This document shows, in pieces, positions 9,119-20,482 of a DNA stretch of 64,000 nucleotides (its first letter is position 1; each line of letters begins with the position of its first letter). The notes below the pieces were generated by a model, which saw only the letters and a list, made by a program, of their open reading frames with translations, searched no databases and had not been told where the DNA came from. Source of the stretch: Epichloe hybrida (lineage: Eukaryota > Ascomycota > Sordariomycetes > Hypocreales > Clavicipitaceae); assembly GCA_019022495.1 (NCBI GenBank), contig JAFEKR010000029.1:62001-126000 (forward strand). The letters run 5' to 3'. The translations under genes and the position numbers were made by a program.

Positions 9119-11572
9119 TCAAATCCCATCACCGACCGCCTCCAATCTGGTTACACTACCTCGCCGAATAGGAAGACTTGCCAAATATGCATTCGCGTGG
9201 CTGAGATGATCTCCCAAGCTCATCGCCAATCGACGAAGCTCCTTCTTGACGTCATCTGCCGTTGCCTGTCCTTGCATTACATGTGATAAAGGCGCATCGG
9301 GCAGATATGGTAATACAGCGTCTTGATACGCCTCCGGTGCCTCGTTGAAGTCGGATGGCTGTGGAGCTGGGTCTTGATAGGTAGAACGAAATGTGGCATT
9401 GTTCGGTCCTGCTGCTTGTTGCGGGGTTATGTCCTCGGGGTCCATGTCGGCAAACTCGCTCAGCGAGTATGGTCTAGCTGTGGTGTAGTCCTGGTGGTTG
9501 CGAGTGCTTGTATCTTCTTGTGGAGTTTGCTCGCTGTCGGACGGCCCGTCAGGCAGTTCGACAAGGGCGCTTGAGAAGTCTGACTCGTCCGACACGTAGA
9601 TGGATGGTTCTCGAATCGTGGTGGGCATGACGTAGAGAGAAGCGTGTTTCTCCAGCTCGAATGGATTAGCACCACCCACCTCTGAGCCGCTTATCGAGGC
9701 AACATCTGAATGCGATGTCGATGGTCGGGTGTAGTCTGCTCCAGAATCCGCAAAACTCATGTCCAGGTCGATGAGACTACCAACTGAGGCGCGATTATCC
9801 GCGCTTCCTGTGCTCAGCGGGGCAAGATCATTGAAACCAATTGATGTCCCATGCGGCTCTGTGGGATGATGGATCAAAGGTGGCCGTGCCGAGCTAGGCG
9901 TAGTACTCTCAGTAGTTGGCGGGAACCTGAACATTTCTGGATTCGCCGAGGCAGGTGGCGGCATGGTGGGGAACTTCCAATCTCGTGTCCGCCGATTACT
10001 GCTACTCATGTCGGCTGGATCGCTAGAGGGTGGTTTTGCGTAAGGTGTATCCCCCACGTCGTAATCCATAGATGTGCGAGAATCACCGGCTCGGATGGTT
10101 CCCAGGTCGACAAACTGGGAAAGATCACTTCCATGCAACGAAGCATCCAGGTCAATCAGCGACTCTCGCACATCGGCGGGGGCCACTGATTCATCTCGCA
10201 AGGGCAGGTCGGAACCAGGGGCTTGGAACAGCCTCCCATAATAGGCTCTCGAGTTATCTTCATAGTTGGAAATGGTGTTGGGATCAAAGATTTTTTCTAA
10301 TGGCGCCTTGACTGAGGGTAGCTGAGGGGGCGGTCTTCGCCTTGACTTCCCCTTCTGAGGCTTCGACGTCTCCTCGTATGCTTGATTGCTGAAATCGACG
10401 TTTGTGCCATAAACATCATATACGTCCTGAGCATCTCCGCTATCGAATACTTGCTGATCGAAAGCAGCGGTGGTGCTGAAGTTCCAGTCATCATTGTCCA
10501 TTGCGGTGGACGACAGGTCTGACAGGCCTTGTGCGCCTCCTGCCGAGAAGAGAGATCTTCGATCTCCACCTTGAGCCTCCCAAAGCTTGAATGCTCGAAC
10601 CAAGTGCGACAACGATGTTGTTGGGAAAGCTTCCTCGGTCTTGAAGATATATTTGTGCCTTTGTATCTGCTCAATTGTTGGTCGCTTGGAAGCCTCATGC
10701 TGCATACAATACGCAGCAAGATCCTTTAATCCATTGGAATACCTATCACCTTCTAGCCGAGGAGTATTTTGTTTGAGATGCGTCCCCAGCCTTGAAAAGT
10801 CGATGTTTTCCGTCACATTGGGAGGCAAACCTGAGGCGACTTCATATACCAAGGAGCCGAAAGCCCAGATGTCGACTTCGGTGCCGTAAGATGTTGATTG
10901 ATCAAACAACTCGGGAGCCATCCAATGCAGCGTACCTATAAATGTGGTTCGTTTGTCAAACTTGGTCTCAATGACTCCGGCAACGCCGAAATCGCAGAGT
11001 TGAACATCGCCGACCTCGGTGACGAGCACATTAGCGCATTTAATGTCGCGGTGGATGATGCCCTGGCCGTGAACCCATCGCAGGGCTTCGGCAACCTCGC
11101 GTAGAATCGGAATAATCCATTTCTCCTGTAGACCACCGGGGGCAGTAGGCCTCATCAGAGTCGCAACACTACCGCCAGCACAGTATTCGGTGATCATCCA
11201 CATGGACTGGCCCACGGGGAGTGCCTCAATGACAAGATTGATGTTCCTGGCGCCGCTCGCGCTGAGCAATTGCAGTGCATTGATCTCCTTGAGCAAGTCA
11301 CTATAGGTGTCAGCGAGCTTGGGATTGACAGTGTCGCTTTCCTCGATATCAATGATCTTGACAGCCACGAGCTGCCCGGTAGTCTGCGAGGTCGCCTTGT
11401 AAACACGACCAAAGCTCCCCTTGCCGATGAGCTCTGAGAGTTGGTATCTGGGGATTTCCTTGCCAGACTTTGAGCACGTTTCCACGACGGCCTTTTGCAT
11501 CTTTTTGGCGTCTTCGAACGCCTTCTGGCGCGTGACTGAGACGGAATTCCATTGTGGCAGGAGGGCCGCCAT
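9119..11572 (-). CDS. STE20/GCK-family Ser/Thr protein kinase
   Basis: A single exon of 817 residues. A complete kinase domain occupies about residues 44-310: glycine loop GKGSFGRV (50-57), VAIK-type lysine in VAVK (Lys72), catalytic loop HRDIKCAN (174-181), DFG in LCDFGVAG (194-196), and the substrate-loop signature IGTLHWMAPELF, which is typical of the Ste20/germinal-centre kinase group. No CRIB/PBD or PH domain precedes it, so it is not a Cla4/Ste20 PAK. The roughly 480-residue tail is rich in Ser, Thr, Pro and Asp with short acidic LIDLD motifs and ends in a helical segment (DDVKKELRRLAMSLGDHLSH). It resembles the MST/SID1-type kinases that act in septation, polarity or MOR/SIN signalling. 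I cannot say which orthologue it is. Divergent from MSH3. Confidence 0.85.
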   Translation of the reverse strand: MAALLPQWNSVSVTRQKAFEDAKKMQKAVVETCSKSGKEIPRYQLSELIGKGSFGRVYKATSQTTGQLVAVKIIDIEESDTVNPKLADTYSDLLKEINALQLLSASGARNINLVIEALPVGQSMWMITEYCAGGSVATLMRPTAPGGLQEKWIIPILREVAEALRWVHGQGIIHRDIKCANVLVTEVGDVQLCDFGVAGVIETKFDKRTTFIGTLHWMAPELFDQSTSYGTEVDIWAFGSLVYEVASGLPPNVTENIDFSRLGTHLKQNTPRLEGDRYSNGLKDLAAYCMQHEASKRPTIEQIQRHKYIFKTEEAFPTTSLSHLVRAFKLWEAQGGDRRSLFSAGGAQGLSDLSSTAMDNDDWNFSTTAAFDQQVFDSGDAQDVYDVYGTNVDFSNQAYEETSKPQKGKSRRRPPPQLPSVKAPLEKIFDPNTISNYEDNSRAYYGRLFQAPGSDLPLRDESVAPADVRESLIDLDASLHGSDLSQFVDLGTIRAGDSRTSMDYDVGDTPYAKPPSSDPADMSSSNRRTRDWKFPTMPPPASANPEMFRFPPTTESTTPSSARPPLIHHPTEPHGTSIGFNDLAPLSTGSADNRASVGSLIDLDMSFADSGADYTRPSTSHSDVASISGSEVGGANPFELEKHASLYVMPTTIREPSIYVSDESDFSSALVELPDGPSDSEQTPQEDTSTRNHQDYTTARPYSLSEFADMDPEDITPQQAAGPNNATFRSTYQDPAPQPSDFNEAPEAYQDAVLPYLPDAPLSHVMQGQATADDVKKELRRLAMSLGDHLSHANAYLASLPIRRGSVTRLEAVGDGI

Positions 11573-12111
11573 GGCGGCGAGATGGGGAGCCCGGACAGCC
11601 TATCTTGAGTGTCTACGGTTTCTCAGAGTCAAGATTGCGAAGCATTGTGAGGGTGATTTGAAAAGGCGTACGGAGCGGTGGGATGCGAGGGATGCATGCG
11701 GCCGTGAGCCATGCGACATGCGACGTGCAACATGCGAGGTGGTTGTTGAGAAGATGCAGGCAGGGGGGCGGACAGACCGGGCAGGTGGACCGACCGACCA
11801 ACGGCAGGTGCAGTCCGATTACATACGCTGTGCTTATCATGTACCGAGTACGGATTACATCAGACCATTCCGGCCCACTATATAGTAATCCGTGCAGTGC
11901 AGGCACTCAACGCGTCAATCTGGTGTGAGTGAGTGCTTTATGTACGGATCCGTATGCTTTATCCTAATTAGTGCTCCGTGGACCGTGGTGGAAGACGCGA
12001 CAAAAAGTGACACGGTTATACACGGGCGAGGCGTCCATTGATTAAACCAAACCAACCCAGCTTGCCGACAAAGCAAGCTCACTGACAGCAGCACCACAGG
12101 ATCCGTGAGCA
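11573..12111. promoter_or_regulatory. Kinase / MSH3 bidirectional promoter with MCB-like sites
   Basis: 539 bp between divergent genes. ACGCGT (11910-11915) and ACGCGA (11995-12000) lie about 200 and 115 bp upstream of the MSH3 start; they match the core of the MluI cell-cycle box bound by MBF. A palindrome TACGGATCCGTA is at 11942-11953, and a CTATATAG sequence is at about 11878. A degenerate copy of the dispersed TACGGAGTA motif lies at about 11841-11858. Function is inferred from motif identity only. Confidence 0.45.
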
Positions 12112-15100
12112 ATGGCTCCGACGCCCAAATCATCGGCGAAAAAGCAGCAGTCCCTGACATCCTTTTTCACGCCAAGAACGGCCAATGGACTAGCTGCATC
12201 CTTCCAAAAGCAGAGTGAGGCTCGAGCTGCTGCCGCCGCCGTGAAGGATGCCGAATCTCCGTCAAGAAAGCGCCCGCTAGCAGAGGTAGCAGAGGGCGCT
12301 GATTCAGGGAACGGGGGCACTGCAAGGTCAGCCAAGAAATCCAAGGGCGATGAGAATGGCCCGAATAGAGAAAATGGCCATCTTTCTGCTGGGGACAGCG
12401 CTGCCAAGGATTGCACAAAAGCCAAAGCAATATCCGTGGCACGAGCCGGACGATTCTTGTACAACGAATCGAGTTCAGGACCAACGACCGAAGCAACAGA
12501 TGGGCATGCTGATCATGATGATGAAGAGACTCAGAAAAGGAATTCGACACTGCATCAGCGGTTCGTCAAGAAGCTTGGTCATCCAGATGCTTTGTCTTGG
12601 AGATCCAGGACAGCGCAAGAAAAACCTGCAGCAGATGAAGATGGCGAAGACGACGAGGACGAGTCACCAGCTCCGACCAAGTCGAAGAAGAAAGGCGCCA
12701 AAAGTGGGAAACTTACGCCCATGGAGATGCAGATTCTAGATATCAAGCGGAAACATATGGATACAATTCTCATAGTAGAAGTCGGCTACAAGTTTCGCTT
12801 CTTCGGCGAGGATGCTAGGATTGCCGCCAAGGAGCTTAGTATCGTGTGCATGCCAGGAAAGATGCGATACGATGAGCGTATGTCTTGCAATCCCGCCACT
12901 GTACCTGGCTAACATCTTCACGTAGACCCGTCAGAAGCACACCTCGATCGCTTTGCGTCAGCCAGTATTCCCGTCCATCGACTCCCAGTCCACGCCAAAC
13001 GACTAGTTGCAGCCGGTCACAAGGTCGGCGTGGTCCGCCAGATCGAGACAGCTGCCCTGAAAAAAGCAGGCGATAATCGCAACACCCCCTTTACCCGAAA
13101 ACTTACAAGCCTCTATACAAAAGGTACCTACATTGACGAGGTAGGCGAGTTGGAGCAACAAATTGAAGGTGCCCCTGCCGGTGGCTATCTACTTTGCATA
13201 ACCGAAACGGAAGCAAAATCCAAAGGAGGTGGGATGGATGAGAAGGTTGATGTAGGAATTCTGGCTGTACAACCAGCGACAGGCGACATTATCTATGATA
13301 ATTTCGAAGATGGCTTCATGCGAAGCGAATTAGAAACCAGGCTGCTACACATCTCACCTTGCGAGTTTCTCATAGTGGGCGATCTAACAAAGGGAACGGA
13401 CAAGCTCATACAACATCTCTCAGGAAGTAGCACCAATGTGTTTGGTGACCGAAGCAGAGTAGAGCGTGTTCCAAGAGGACAGACCATGGCAGCTGAGGCG
13501 TACTCGCACGTTACTCAATTCTACGCTGACAAAGTCAAAGACACATCTGAGACGGGTAGTGCCTTGCTGGACAAGGTTCTGCATCTCCCAGAGGCAGTCA
13601 CGATTTGCCTGTCGGCCATGATAAACCACCTCAAGGAATACGGACTCGAACACATCCTTGATCTCACTAAATACTTCCAGGGCTTCAGCACCAGGTCCCA
13701 CATGCTCATCAACGGCACCACACTAGAGAGTCTCGAAGTATATCGCAACTCGACTGACCATACGGAGAAGGGAAGTCTATTCTGGGCTCTTGACAAAACA
13801 CTTACTCGCTTCGGCCAGCGTCTTCTCCGAAAATGGGTCGGTCGCCCTCTTCTCGTTCAGGAGATGTTACAAGAGCGACTTACTGCCGTCCAAGAATTGC
13901 TCGACAAGCAATCCACAGCCCCAGTAGACGACCTTGAAAAGCTTCTTGCCACAACCAAAGCTGACCTCGAGCGAAGTCTGATCCGAATATACTATGGGAA
14001 GTGCACTCGACCAGAGCTAGCATCTGTGCTCCAGACTCTACAAAAGATTGCAACGCACTACTCTTCCGTCAAGTCCTCTGCTGATTTTCCCTTTACCTCC
14101 ACCCTCCTCACCTCAGCCATCAACGCCCTACCTCGAATCCTGAAAACCATCGTATCCTATCTCGAGCGAATCAACCTTGAAGCCGCCCGAAAAGACGACA
14201 AGTACGGCTTTTTCCGCGAAAAATACCAGACAGAAGACATCCAGGATTACCAAATGGGCATTGCACACGTCGAACACGATCTCAATGAACATCTTGGCGA
14301 CGCCGCCCAAAAAATCAAGAAGCAGAAAGTCGAGTACGTCACTGTAGCTGGAATCGAATTCCTCATAGAAGTTCCCAACAATGAAATCAAAAATGTACCT
14401 GCCTCGTGGAGCAAAATATCCGGAACCAAGAAAGTCTCACGCTTTCATACGCCGGAAGTAGTTCGCATGATTACCGAGCGCGACCAACATCGCGAAGCTC
14501 TCGCCGCGGCATGTGATGAGGCATTCAAAGACTTACTCGCAGAAATATCATCCGGCTACCAACCTCTTCGCGACGCCGTTTCGGCCCTGGCATCGTTGGA
14601 TTGTTTGCTGTCCCTTTCCAAGGTTGCCGCCCAGCCGGGCTATAGCAAACCTTCCTTCCTGCCCTCGTCGTCGGAGCCCACCATTTGCATTACACAGGGC
14701 CGACATCCCATTGCTGAACATACAATCGAGAGTGGCTACATCCCTTTCACTACAACTCTAGCTCACCCTTCTCCATTGGCTCATCTCATCACTGGACCCA
14801 ACATGGGCGGGAAATCATCCTATGTGCGCGCTCTAGCCCTAAATGTCCTCCTCGCCCAGGTCGGGTCCTTTGTGCCCGCAGACGCCATCTCACTTACATT
14901 GTGTGATGCCATCTACACACGTACTGGTGCAAGGGATAATCTGTTTGCAGGCGAATCCACATTCATGGTGGAGGTGTCCGAGACGGCCAGGATATTGCGC
15001 TCCGCTACACCACGCAGCCTGGTGATACTTGATGAGCTCGGTCGTGGCACGAGCACCCACGACGGTGCTGCCATTGCGCAGGCAGTATTGGAGCACGTTG

Positions 15101-15471
15101 TTACTGAAACACGATGCCTTACACTCTTCATCACGCACTACCAGAACCTAGCCAGAGTGGTGGATGGACTGCCTGGAGTTACGAACCTGCACATGAAATT
15201 CAACGCCGGAAAGGGTGCTGATGGAGAAGAGGAGATTACGTTTCTTTACGAAGTAGGAGAAGGAGTGGCTCATCGATCCTATGGTCTGAACGTCGCGCGT
15301 TTAGCTCGTATTCCTAAAAAGGTTATTGATGTGGCCGCTCACAAGTCGAGCGAGTTGGAGTTGGATCTACGAACGCGGCGGCTGATGGGGGCTAGTCGGA
15401 CGTTGAAGGATGTTCTCCAAGGCACCCCGGACCAGCTAGAACATCTCGTTGCGGGAATCGAGCAACTGTAG
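12112..15471 (+). CDS. MSH3: DNA mismatch repair protein MSH3
   Basis: Two exons, 12112-12877 and 12926-15471, are separated by a 48-nt intron (GTATGT...CGTAG) and give 1103 residues, normal for fungal MSH3. It forms MutSbeta with MSH2 and recognises insertion-deletion loops. The N-terminus has a PCNA-binding PIP box (QQSLTSFF, about residues 12-19) in a disordered region. The mismatch-binding domain begins at [20 protein letters not shown] and [16 protein letters not shown]. The ABC ATPase has the Walker A motif [10 protein letters not shown] at about residues 881-890, the signature STFMVEVSE, and the Walker [17 protein letters not shown] at about 950-965. Divergent from the kinase gene, with MCB-like sites upstream. 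MSH3 rather than MSH6 is supported by the PIP position and the overall pattern. Confidence 0.95.
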
Positions 15472-16002
15472 CCTGGCCATATCGTCAGAGAGCAGGGGGT
15501 ACACGCGTCTTGTCTTGTGTATATCATTTATGAGTTATCTGCGCCACCTACTCATTTGAGCACCACAATAGTCTCATAGGCGTTGTAATTCCAGTCAATG
15601 GGTCTGTAATTAACATTGATAATTCAGTTAACTCATTCCCATGCAACACCACGCAGAACCTTTTTGGATGAACTCTACCTCTTCAGATTGCTGAAATGAC
15701 GGTCCCAGCCATGTGCCATTCGTGTATTAATAAACCGTAATTAATCCCATGCAGTAACCCAGAAATGTAGGATATACTCAGAAACACGCTGGTATAGATG
15801 CAACTGAATATGAATGAAGGAGCTGAATTGAAAGCATACTTGCCCCAGAACGCCAACCCACGACTGCTTGAGAGATACAGGAGACGGATTGAACCCATTT
15901 GTAAGTCTGTTTTTTTCTTTCGTTCGGCAGATACTTTCCATGTCAATTTTGCTAAAACAGTGGTACAAGTTCCGTCGAATGAGGGAAGGCGTTGACCGTG
16001 TT
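15472..16002. other. Convergent intergenic region MSH3 / zinc-finger gene
   Basis: 531 bp of 3' flanking sequence with AT-rich stretches (AATTAACATTGATAATT near 15607). Short open frames here have no recognisable content. Nothing else seen. Confidence 0.5.
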
Positions 16003-17983
16003 TCAAAGATCTAACGTTTCTGTGCTGACCCAAACTTCATTCTCAGCGAAGCCGGAATGGTTGCATTCTCCAGACATCTCACTATCGACCATGTCACCAG
16101 AATGCTCGATTTTGATGTTGCTAACTGAAGTGCTTCGGGCTTCTTGATCACTAGTCGGGGTCTGATTATGCTCTGTGGCTTGATTCAAGGGTTCGAGGTT
16201 CAAGCCAGAGAGGGGTTGTGGATGCTCCGCAACGTGGTATGAACCAAAGATCGCACGATCCTGAGCGAAAAGAGGATTTGATTGGGACTGAGATAAATGA
16301 AGAAACTGGTGATTGCTTGTTCCGTCAAGCAAGTCTCTATGCACAGGACTTGGATGAGCGTCCTGTTTAGGTTGTTGCAGATGATGATTCGGATTGAACT
16401 GGAACATGTCGCTCCCGGAAACTCCAACACTAGAGCATGCTGGAAAGGGAAACCGAGATGCATAGTTATACAGTGGAGAGTCGGTGACACTAAATGAAGA
16501 TCCTGAAAGGCTAGCAGGGGCTGGCCGCGAGTTAGTTTCTTATCACATTACCGAGAGGCGTGGTAGTTGATGTAGAAAATGACCCACGAAAACTAGGATT
16601 ACCACTGTAGGTGTCGCAAAAGCTGCTTTGGTTTCTTATGCGAGGTGTGCTCCTCAAAGGAAGCAGGCGAGGCGGGCCGTCTCTCGACGGCGGAGAAGGT
16701 GATACAAGCGGCGAGTGGGATATACAGCTGTAGTGGTGAAGGCCGAATCGGGTTCCAGCATCGAATCTTGAGATGTGTTAAACATCTCGGTCAATTTTAA
16801 TTGCGGGTTGCATTACCTTTGGTCATGACGCGAGGCAGTTGCCGTAAAAAGTCGTTCGCCGTAAATATCTGACATCATTAGTAGATTGGATAGCCAAACG
16901 TCGAGGGGCCATACCCGAAGCTCTGTTCTCGTCATCGCGGAAGATGTCGTGTCCGTGTCTAATCGAGGACGAATTTGAGACGCTCGGTAGCAGCACATCA
17001 TTCATGATCTCCTTTGGTGCCGGAGGCGTATTTTTGGCTGTTGTATTTCGGCGACTCGAGGGTCGTCGCCCACGTCGAGGAACATTGACTGAAATCTCGG
17101 CAAGGGCTTGAGGCCGTTTTCGCTTTGGTCTAGGAGCCCTTTTCGGAGTCTTGAAACATTAGATTTGGAAAATAGAATAGTTTGGCTTCCCGATGTGTCG
17201 TGATTACCTCTGCCTCTTCATCGGGAATTGGTGAAGAACTGTCGTATACCCCTTTAATTCGCTCCACCTCGAAATCCGAAGTCATGATGACTTGATTTGG
17301 CTCAATTCTTTCTGATGTTCGGCGCATCTTTTCGATCACGGAATTGGGTTTCCTTTGGTTGCGTGTTCGTTTCATATCCTCGTTAGCAAGATCCATTTTG
17401 CCCATGCCTGGCCAGACTTGGCCTTTGAGTGACAGCATGTCACCACTAATGGACTCTTCATCTAGCTCGACATCATTTTCTGAAGGGAAGAAGCCTGGAA
17501 ACAGCGAAAATTCTTGAGGGAACTCTGCGTCTTCTGCTTTCACAGGGGCTTTTTGGCTGGATCGCTTGGACTTTCTTCGAAGCTAGAGCGGCTGTTAACA
17601 AGCTAACTCATAGGTCGCAGTACAGATTTATGAAATGGACTTACTTTAGATGGCGCAAATGGGGTAGAATCCCGCTTGCGAATGTTTCTGACTGCCTCCT
17701 TCTTTTGTTTGGCCCTCATTCTTTCAACGAGTAGTGTTTCGATGCCGTTGTCCTTGTACCATCGCTCATATTGCTGCAGGGTGACCGATGCTGCAATATC
17801 TTGATGCGCTTTGAGCTTGGTTTGGGTTTCATGATGTAAGTGACCTTTGGAAGCAATGTGTGTGAGTAAATGGGAGACATCGGAGAAGCGTGGTGCGTCC
17901 GGGCAAACTGTGCAAAGCAGCGGGATGAGCTTGTTCGTTGAAACCGGAGTACAATCTCTCGTGGATCCAAGGGACGATGCCAT
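16003..17983 (-). CDS. Uncharacterised protein with C2H2-like zinc finger
   Basis: Six exons rebuilt on the minus strand: 17983-17645, 17582-17208, 17149-16915, 16868-16817, 16766-16552 and 16520-16003. All phases match and give 577 residues. The N-terminus has a C2H2-like finger, LLCTVCPDAPRFSDVSHLLTH (Cys-x2-Cys ... His-x3-His, about residues 23-43), followed by SKGHLHHE and a basic helical segment. The middle carries KRKRP- and RRGRRPSSRR-type basic patches (likely nuclear localisation), and the C-terminus is Gln/Ser/His-rich and disordered. It is probably nuclear, but I do not recognise an orthologue and no catalytic domain is visible. One exon is only 52 nt. The chain of six consistent splice junctions makes a real gene likely; the start at 17983 could be one exon too late. 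Confidence 0.75.
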
Positions 17984-19443
17984 GTCCTAAAAAGAAGAAT
18001 TAGCCTTGGAAATAACGAGTGATTGTAAGAAATGCACGACATCTCAAGACCAAACACAGAACGAACTCTGCGCAAATGCCGCCCCTGACGCGGAAAGGAA
18101 CACCGCTGTGGTTTCAGGAAAATTTCAAAGACAAAAATGCAGCAACCATACAGATATGCCATCCAGCTGAGAGTTCAGGAGCAAAGAAGCAACAGATTGT
18201 TATGGAAGTGAGAAATTGGCAACTGGAGCAGGATGAAATTCAAGGGAGAGCCTGACGCGAGTAGACAGGGAAGAAGAGAGGAAGAGCCAAAGACCAAGAG
18301 TCTGTAGCCGAGGGAAGAGTGTTCAAGGCAGGACACACGGATGCTCGCTCTTACCGCCTGCATTTTTGTGATGATGAATCCGGGGTGGCGATTTATTGTC
18401 GGGAACAGTAAAAAAGGAAGCAGCGACCTGAGAGAGAAGATCGTCGCTCGACAGTTCGCCTTGAAGAAACTTGGCGAAACTTTTGGCGAAGGAGAAGAGT
18501 AATTTTGCCTTGAGACCTTATAGATGTGTCACTCTCCAAACATTGCTCAATTGGTGATGCTTGATTGATGAGACGAGGACTAAACTGTTCTAGGTCGATT
18601 CATGAAACTACAACGAGTTCCGGGACATAATACAGAGTGCAGGACATGACTTCTTGGAAGTATAAATGGTCCCTTCGGGTTCCTTCCTCAGCCGGCGGGA
18701 TTCCAGCCGTTGACCAGCTAGATGTTATCCGTGGCAGCTGGCAAGATAAGCACGTAGATACCTAGATAGGTACCTAGATAGGTAGGTACACATTGGGTTC
18801 TCGTTATATCCAGCACTACTTACGCTGTTTGTCACCTGGCAACTGTCGGCGCGGAGAGCAGCCGAGCATCTGTCTCAATTTTTAAATTTTTCGCTGACAC
18901 CTGGTTACTCCCCACATCTTGATATCTCTTCACAATGGCATAGACTCAATTGGGCCGAGAAGTGCCCACAACCCTTGTTTAACGAGACCGAGACCGGTTG
19001 CCTTTCTATGTTACTGGCGCCAAGTTCTTGTGGGTTCGATTTGCTAAAGCGACCATGATATTTGTGCATGCTGTCTGTCATCCTGTGCCCGGATATCAGG
19101 ACTTTGGAGATTGTGAATTACCCAGAGCACGTTGTGGACATGAATTTTGCTATGATATGATATTGTGAGTCTAAGTCAGCACTAGCATATCGCGGTTGTC
19201 ATTATGTATACGCCATGAATCATGTTTGGAGAACTTGACGAGGAAAACTCCGCGTGGAAGAGTCGATACCCGTGAAAAATACCAATGAATAAATAACATT
19301 CTCTTCTCACCTTGTATCCTGGCTGACACGGGGTATGATGGTAAACAGCTAATCAGATGGCAAGAGGTATTATGGAGAAAGGCGAAGCTTATTGACCTGT
19401 TCATGGTATCAACATGTCGAAATCGTCACCCAGCCCCCACTCT
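17984..19443. other. 1.46-kb intergenic region with short tandem repeat
   Basis: Upstream of the zinc-finger gene and downstream of BET2. A short tandem array of CTAGATAGGTAC-type units is at 18755-18789. Many small frames exist on both strands, but none has splice-supported or recognisable content. Confidence 0.5.
18755..18789. repeat. Short tandem repeat, TAGATAGGTACC-like unit
   Basis: About three imperfect 12-bp units (TAGATACC, TAGATAGGTACC, TAGATAGGTAGG) in the intergenic region. No known function. Confidence 0.8.
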
Positions 19444-20482
19444 TCACCCCACAAACTTCTCAACAATCGCTCTGGGCATGCAATATACCGGGTCAACAGG
19501 CACCATATTCGGAAACTGCAGAAGGCTAAGACCAGCAAGTCCGAAGCACGTGTGCCAAACATCTACCATGTCGCCAGGGCGATCTGCAAGGCCTCCATTT
19601 TCGGGATCCTGACTGCTCAAAATGAAGGCAACGAGCGCGTCGCGGTCGATCCAGTGTGTGCGTCCGAGTATGGACAGACTTGCCAATACCCACCAACTGT
19701 AGCAGACATCCTCGGCTTTTTCAGGACGGCCATTCAGGCCACCACAAGGGGTCTGCCTCTCACTCAACCAGCGACTTAATTTTTCGCGCTCCACAACGTC
19801 AAGTCTACCAGCGATACTGAGAGCGGCGAGACAGGTGAAGATTTGACCAGAATGCGACTCCGCACCAGGTTTGACACCGTAACCACCGTCAAAATTGACA
19901 CAGGTCTGAATGTGTTTCACCGCTTTGTCCACATCAACGAGGGATAACAAGCCAAGAAGTGACAGAGCGTTCAATCCTCCATATAGAAAGCGTGTATCTT
20001 CTTCTCCCCACTCATCACCATAAAAGCTGCCCGTATTCGGGTCCTGCAAGTCTGCAATATCTGTTCTTGAGTTAGAGTGATACCGAGACATCAGAGACAT
20101 TCACAACAAATCACCTACACTTTGCGACCTTGGTTTTGCCGACCCCCCGAGCATCAAGCTCATCCAAGGCATCAACCATGGCCAAGATCTGGACAGCACT
20201 TACTGTGGACAGCATATGGGCATCATGGCCTGGAGCGGCACCGAATCCGCCGTTATCATGCTGGCAAGAGAGCACGAAATCGATGGTACCTTGCCGAGGA
20301 AGGGCGTCTGGTCGAGCGAGTAAATGGACGGCAGTCAAGCCCCAGTACACGCCATTTAGCCGTAAATGTTCGGTAAGCCAATAGTCCAGCTCATCTTTCT
20401 TTGTGTCCAGGCTTTGCACATACTTCACATGTGCGTCTACGGCAAGTTTCGAGCCATCATGCAAAGCGTTCATTGCAGCCAT
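19444..20482 (-). CDS. BET2: Rab geranylgeranyltransferase beta subunit (BET2)
   Basis: Two exons, 20482-20119 and 20060-19444, with a 58-nt intron (GTAGGT donor, CTAAC branch, ACAG acceptor) give 326 residues, the usual length. It is the catalytic beta subunit of GGTase II and attaches geranylgeranyl groups to Rab GTPases with the alpha subunit and Rab escort protein. Prenyltransferase alpha-alpha repeats are visible: SCQHDNGGFGAAPGHDAH, ADLQDPNTGSFYGDEWGEED, CVNFDGGYGVKPGAESHSGQ, RQTPCGGLNGRPEKAEDVCY and SQDPENGGLADRPGDMVDVW. The zinc ligands are the Asp and Cys of AEDVCYSWW and the His of DVWHTCFGLAGL. The start at 20482 (MAAMNALHDG) was preferred to an upstream in-frame ATG at 20614 because the extra 44 residues look like untranslated sequence. 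Confidence 0.94.
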
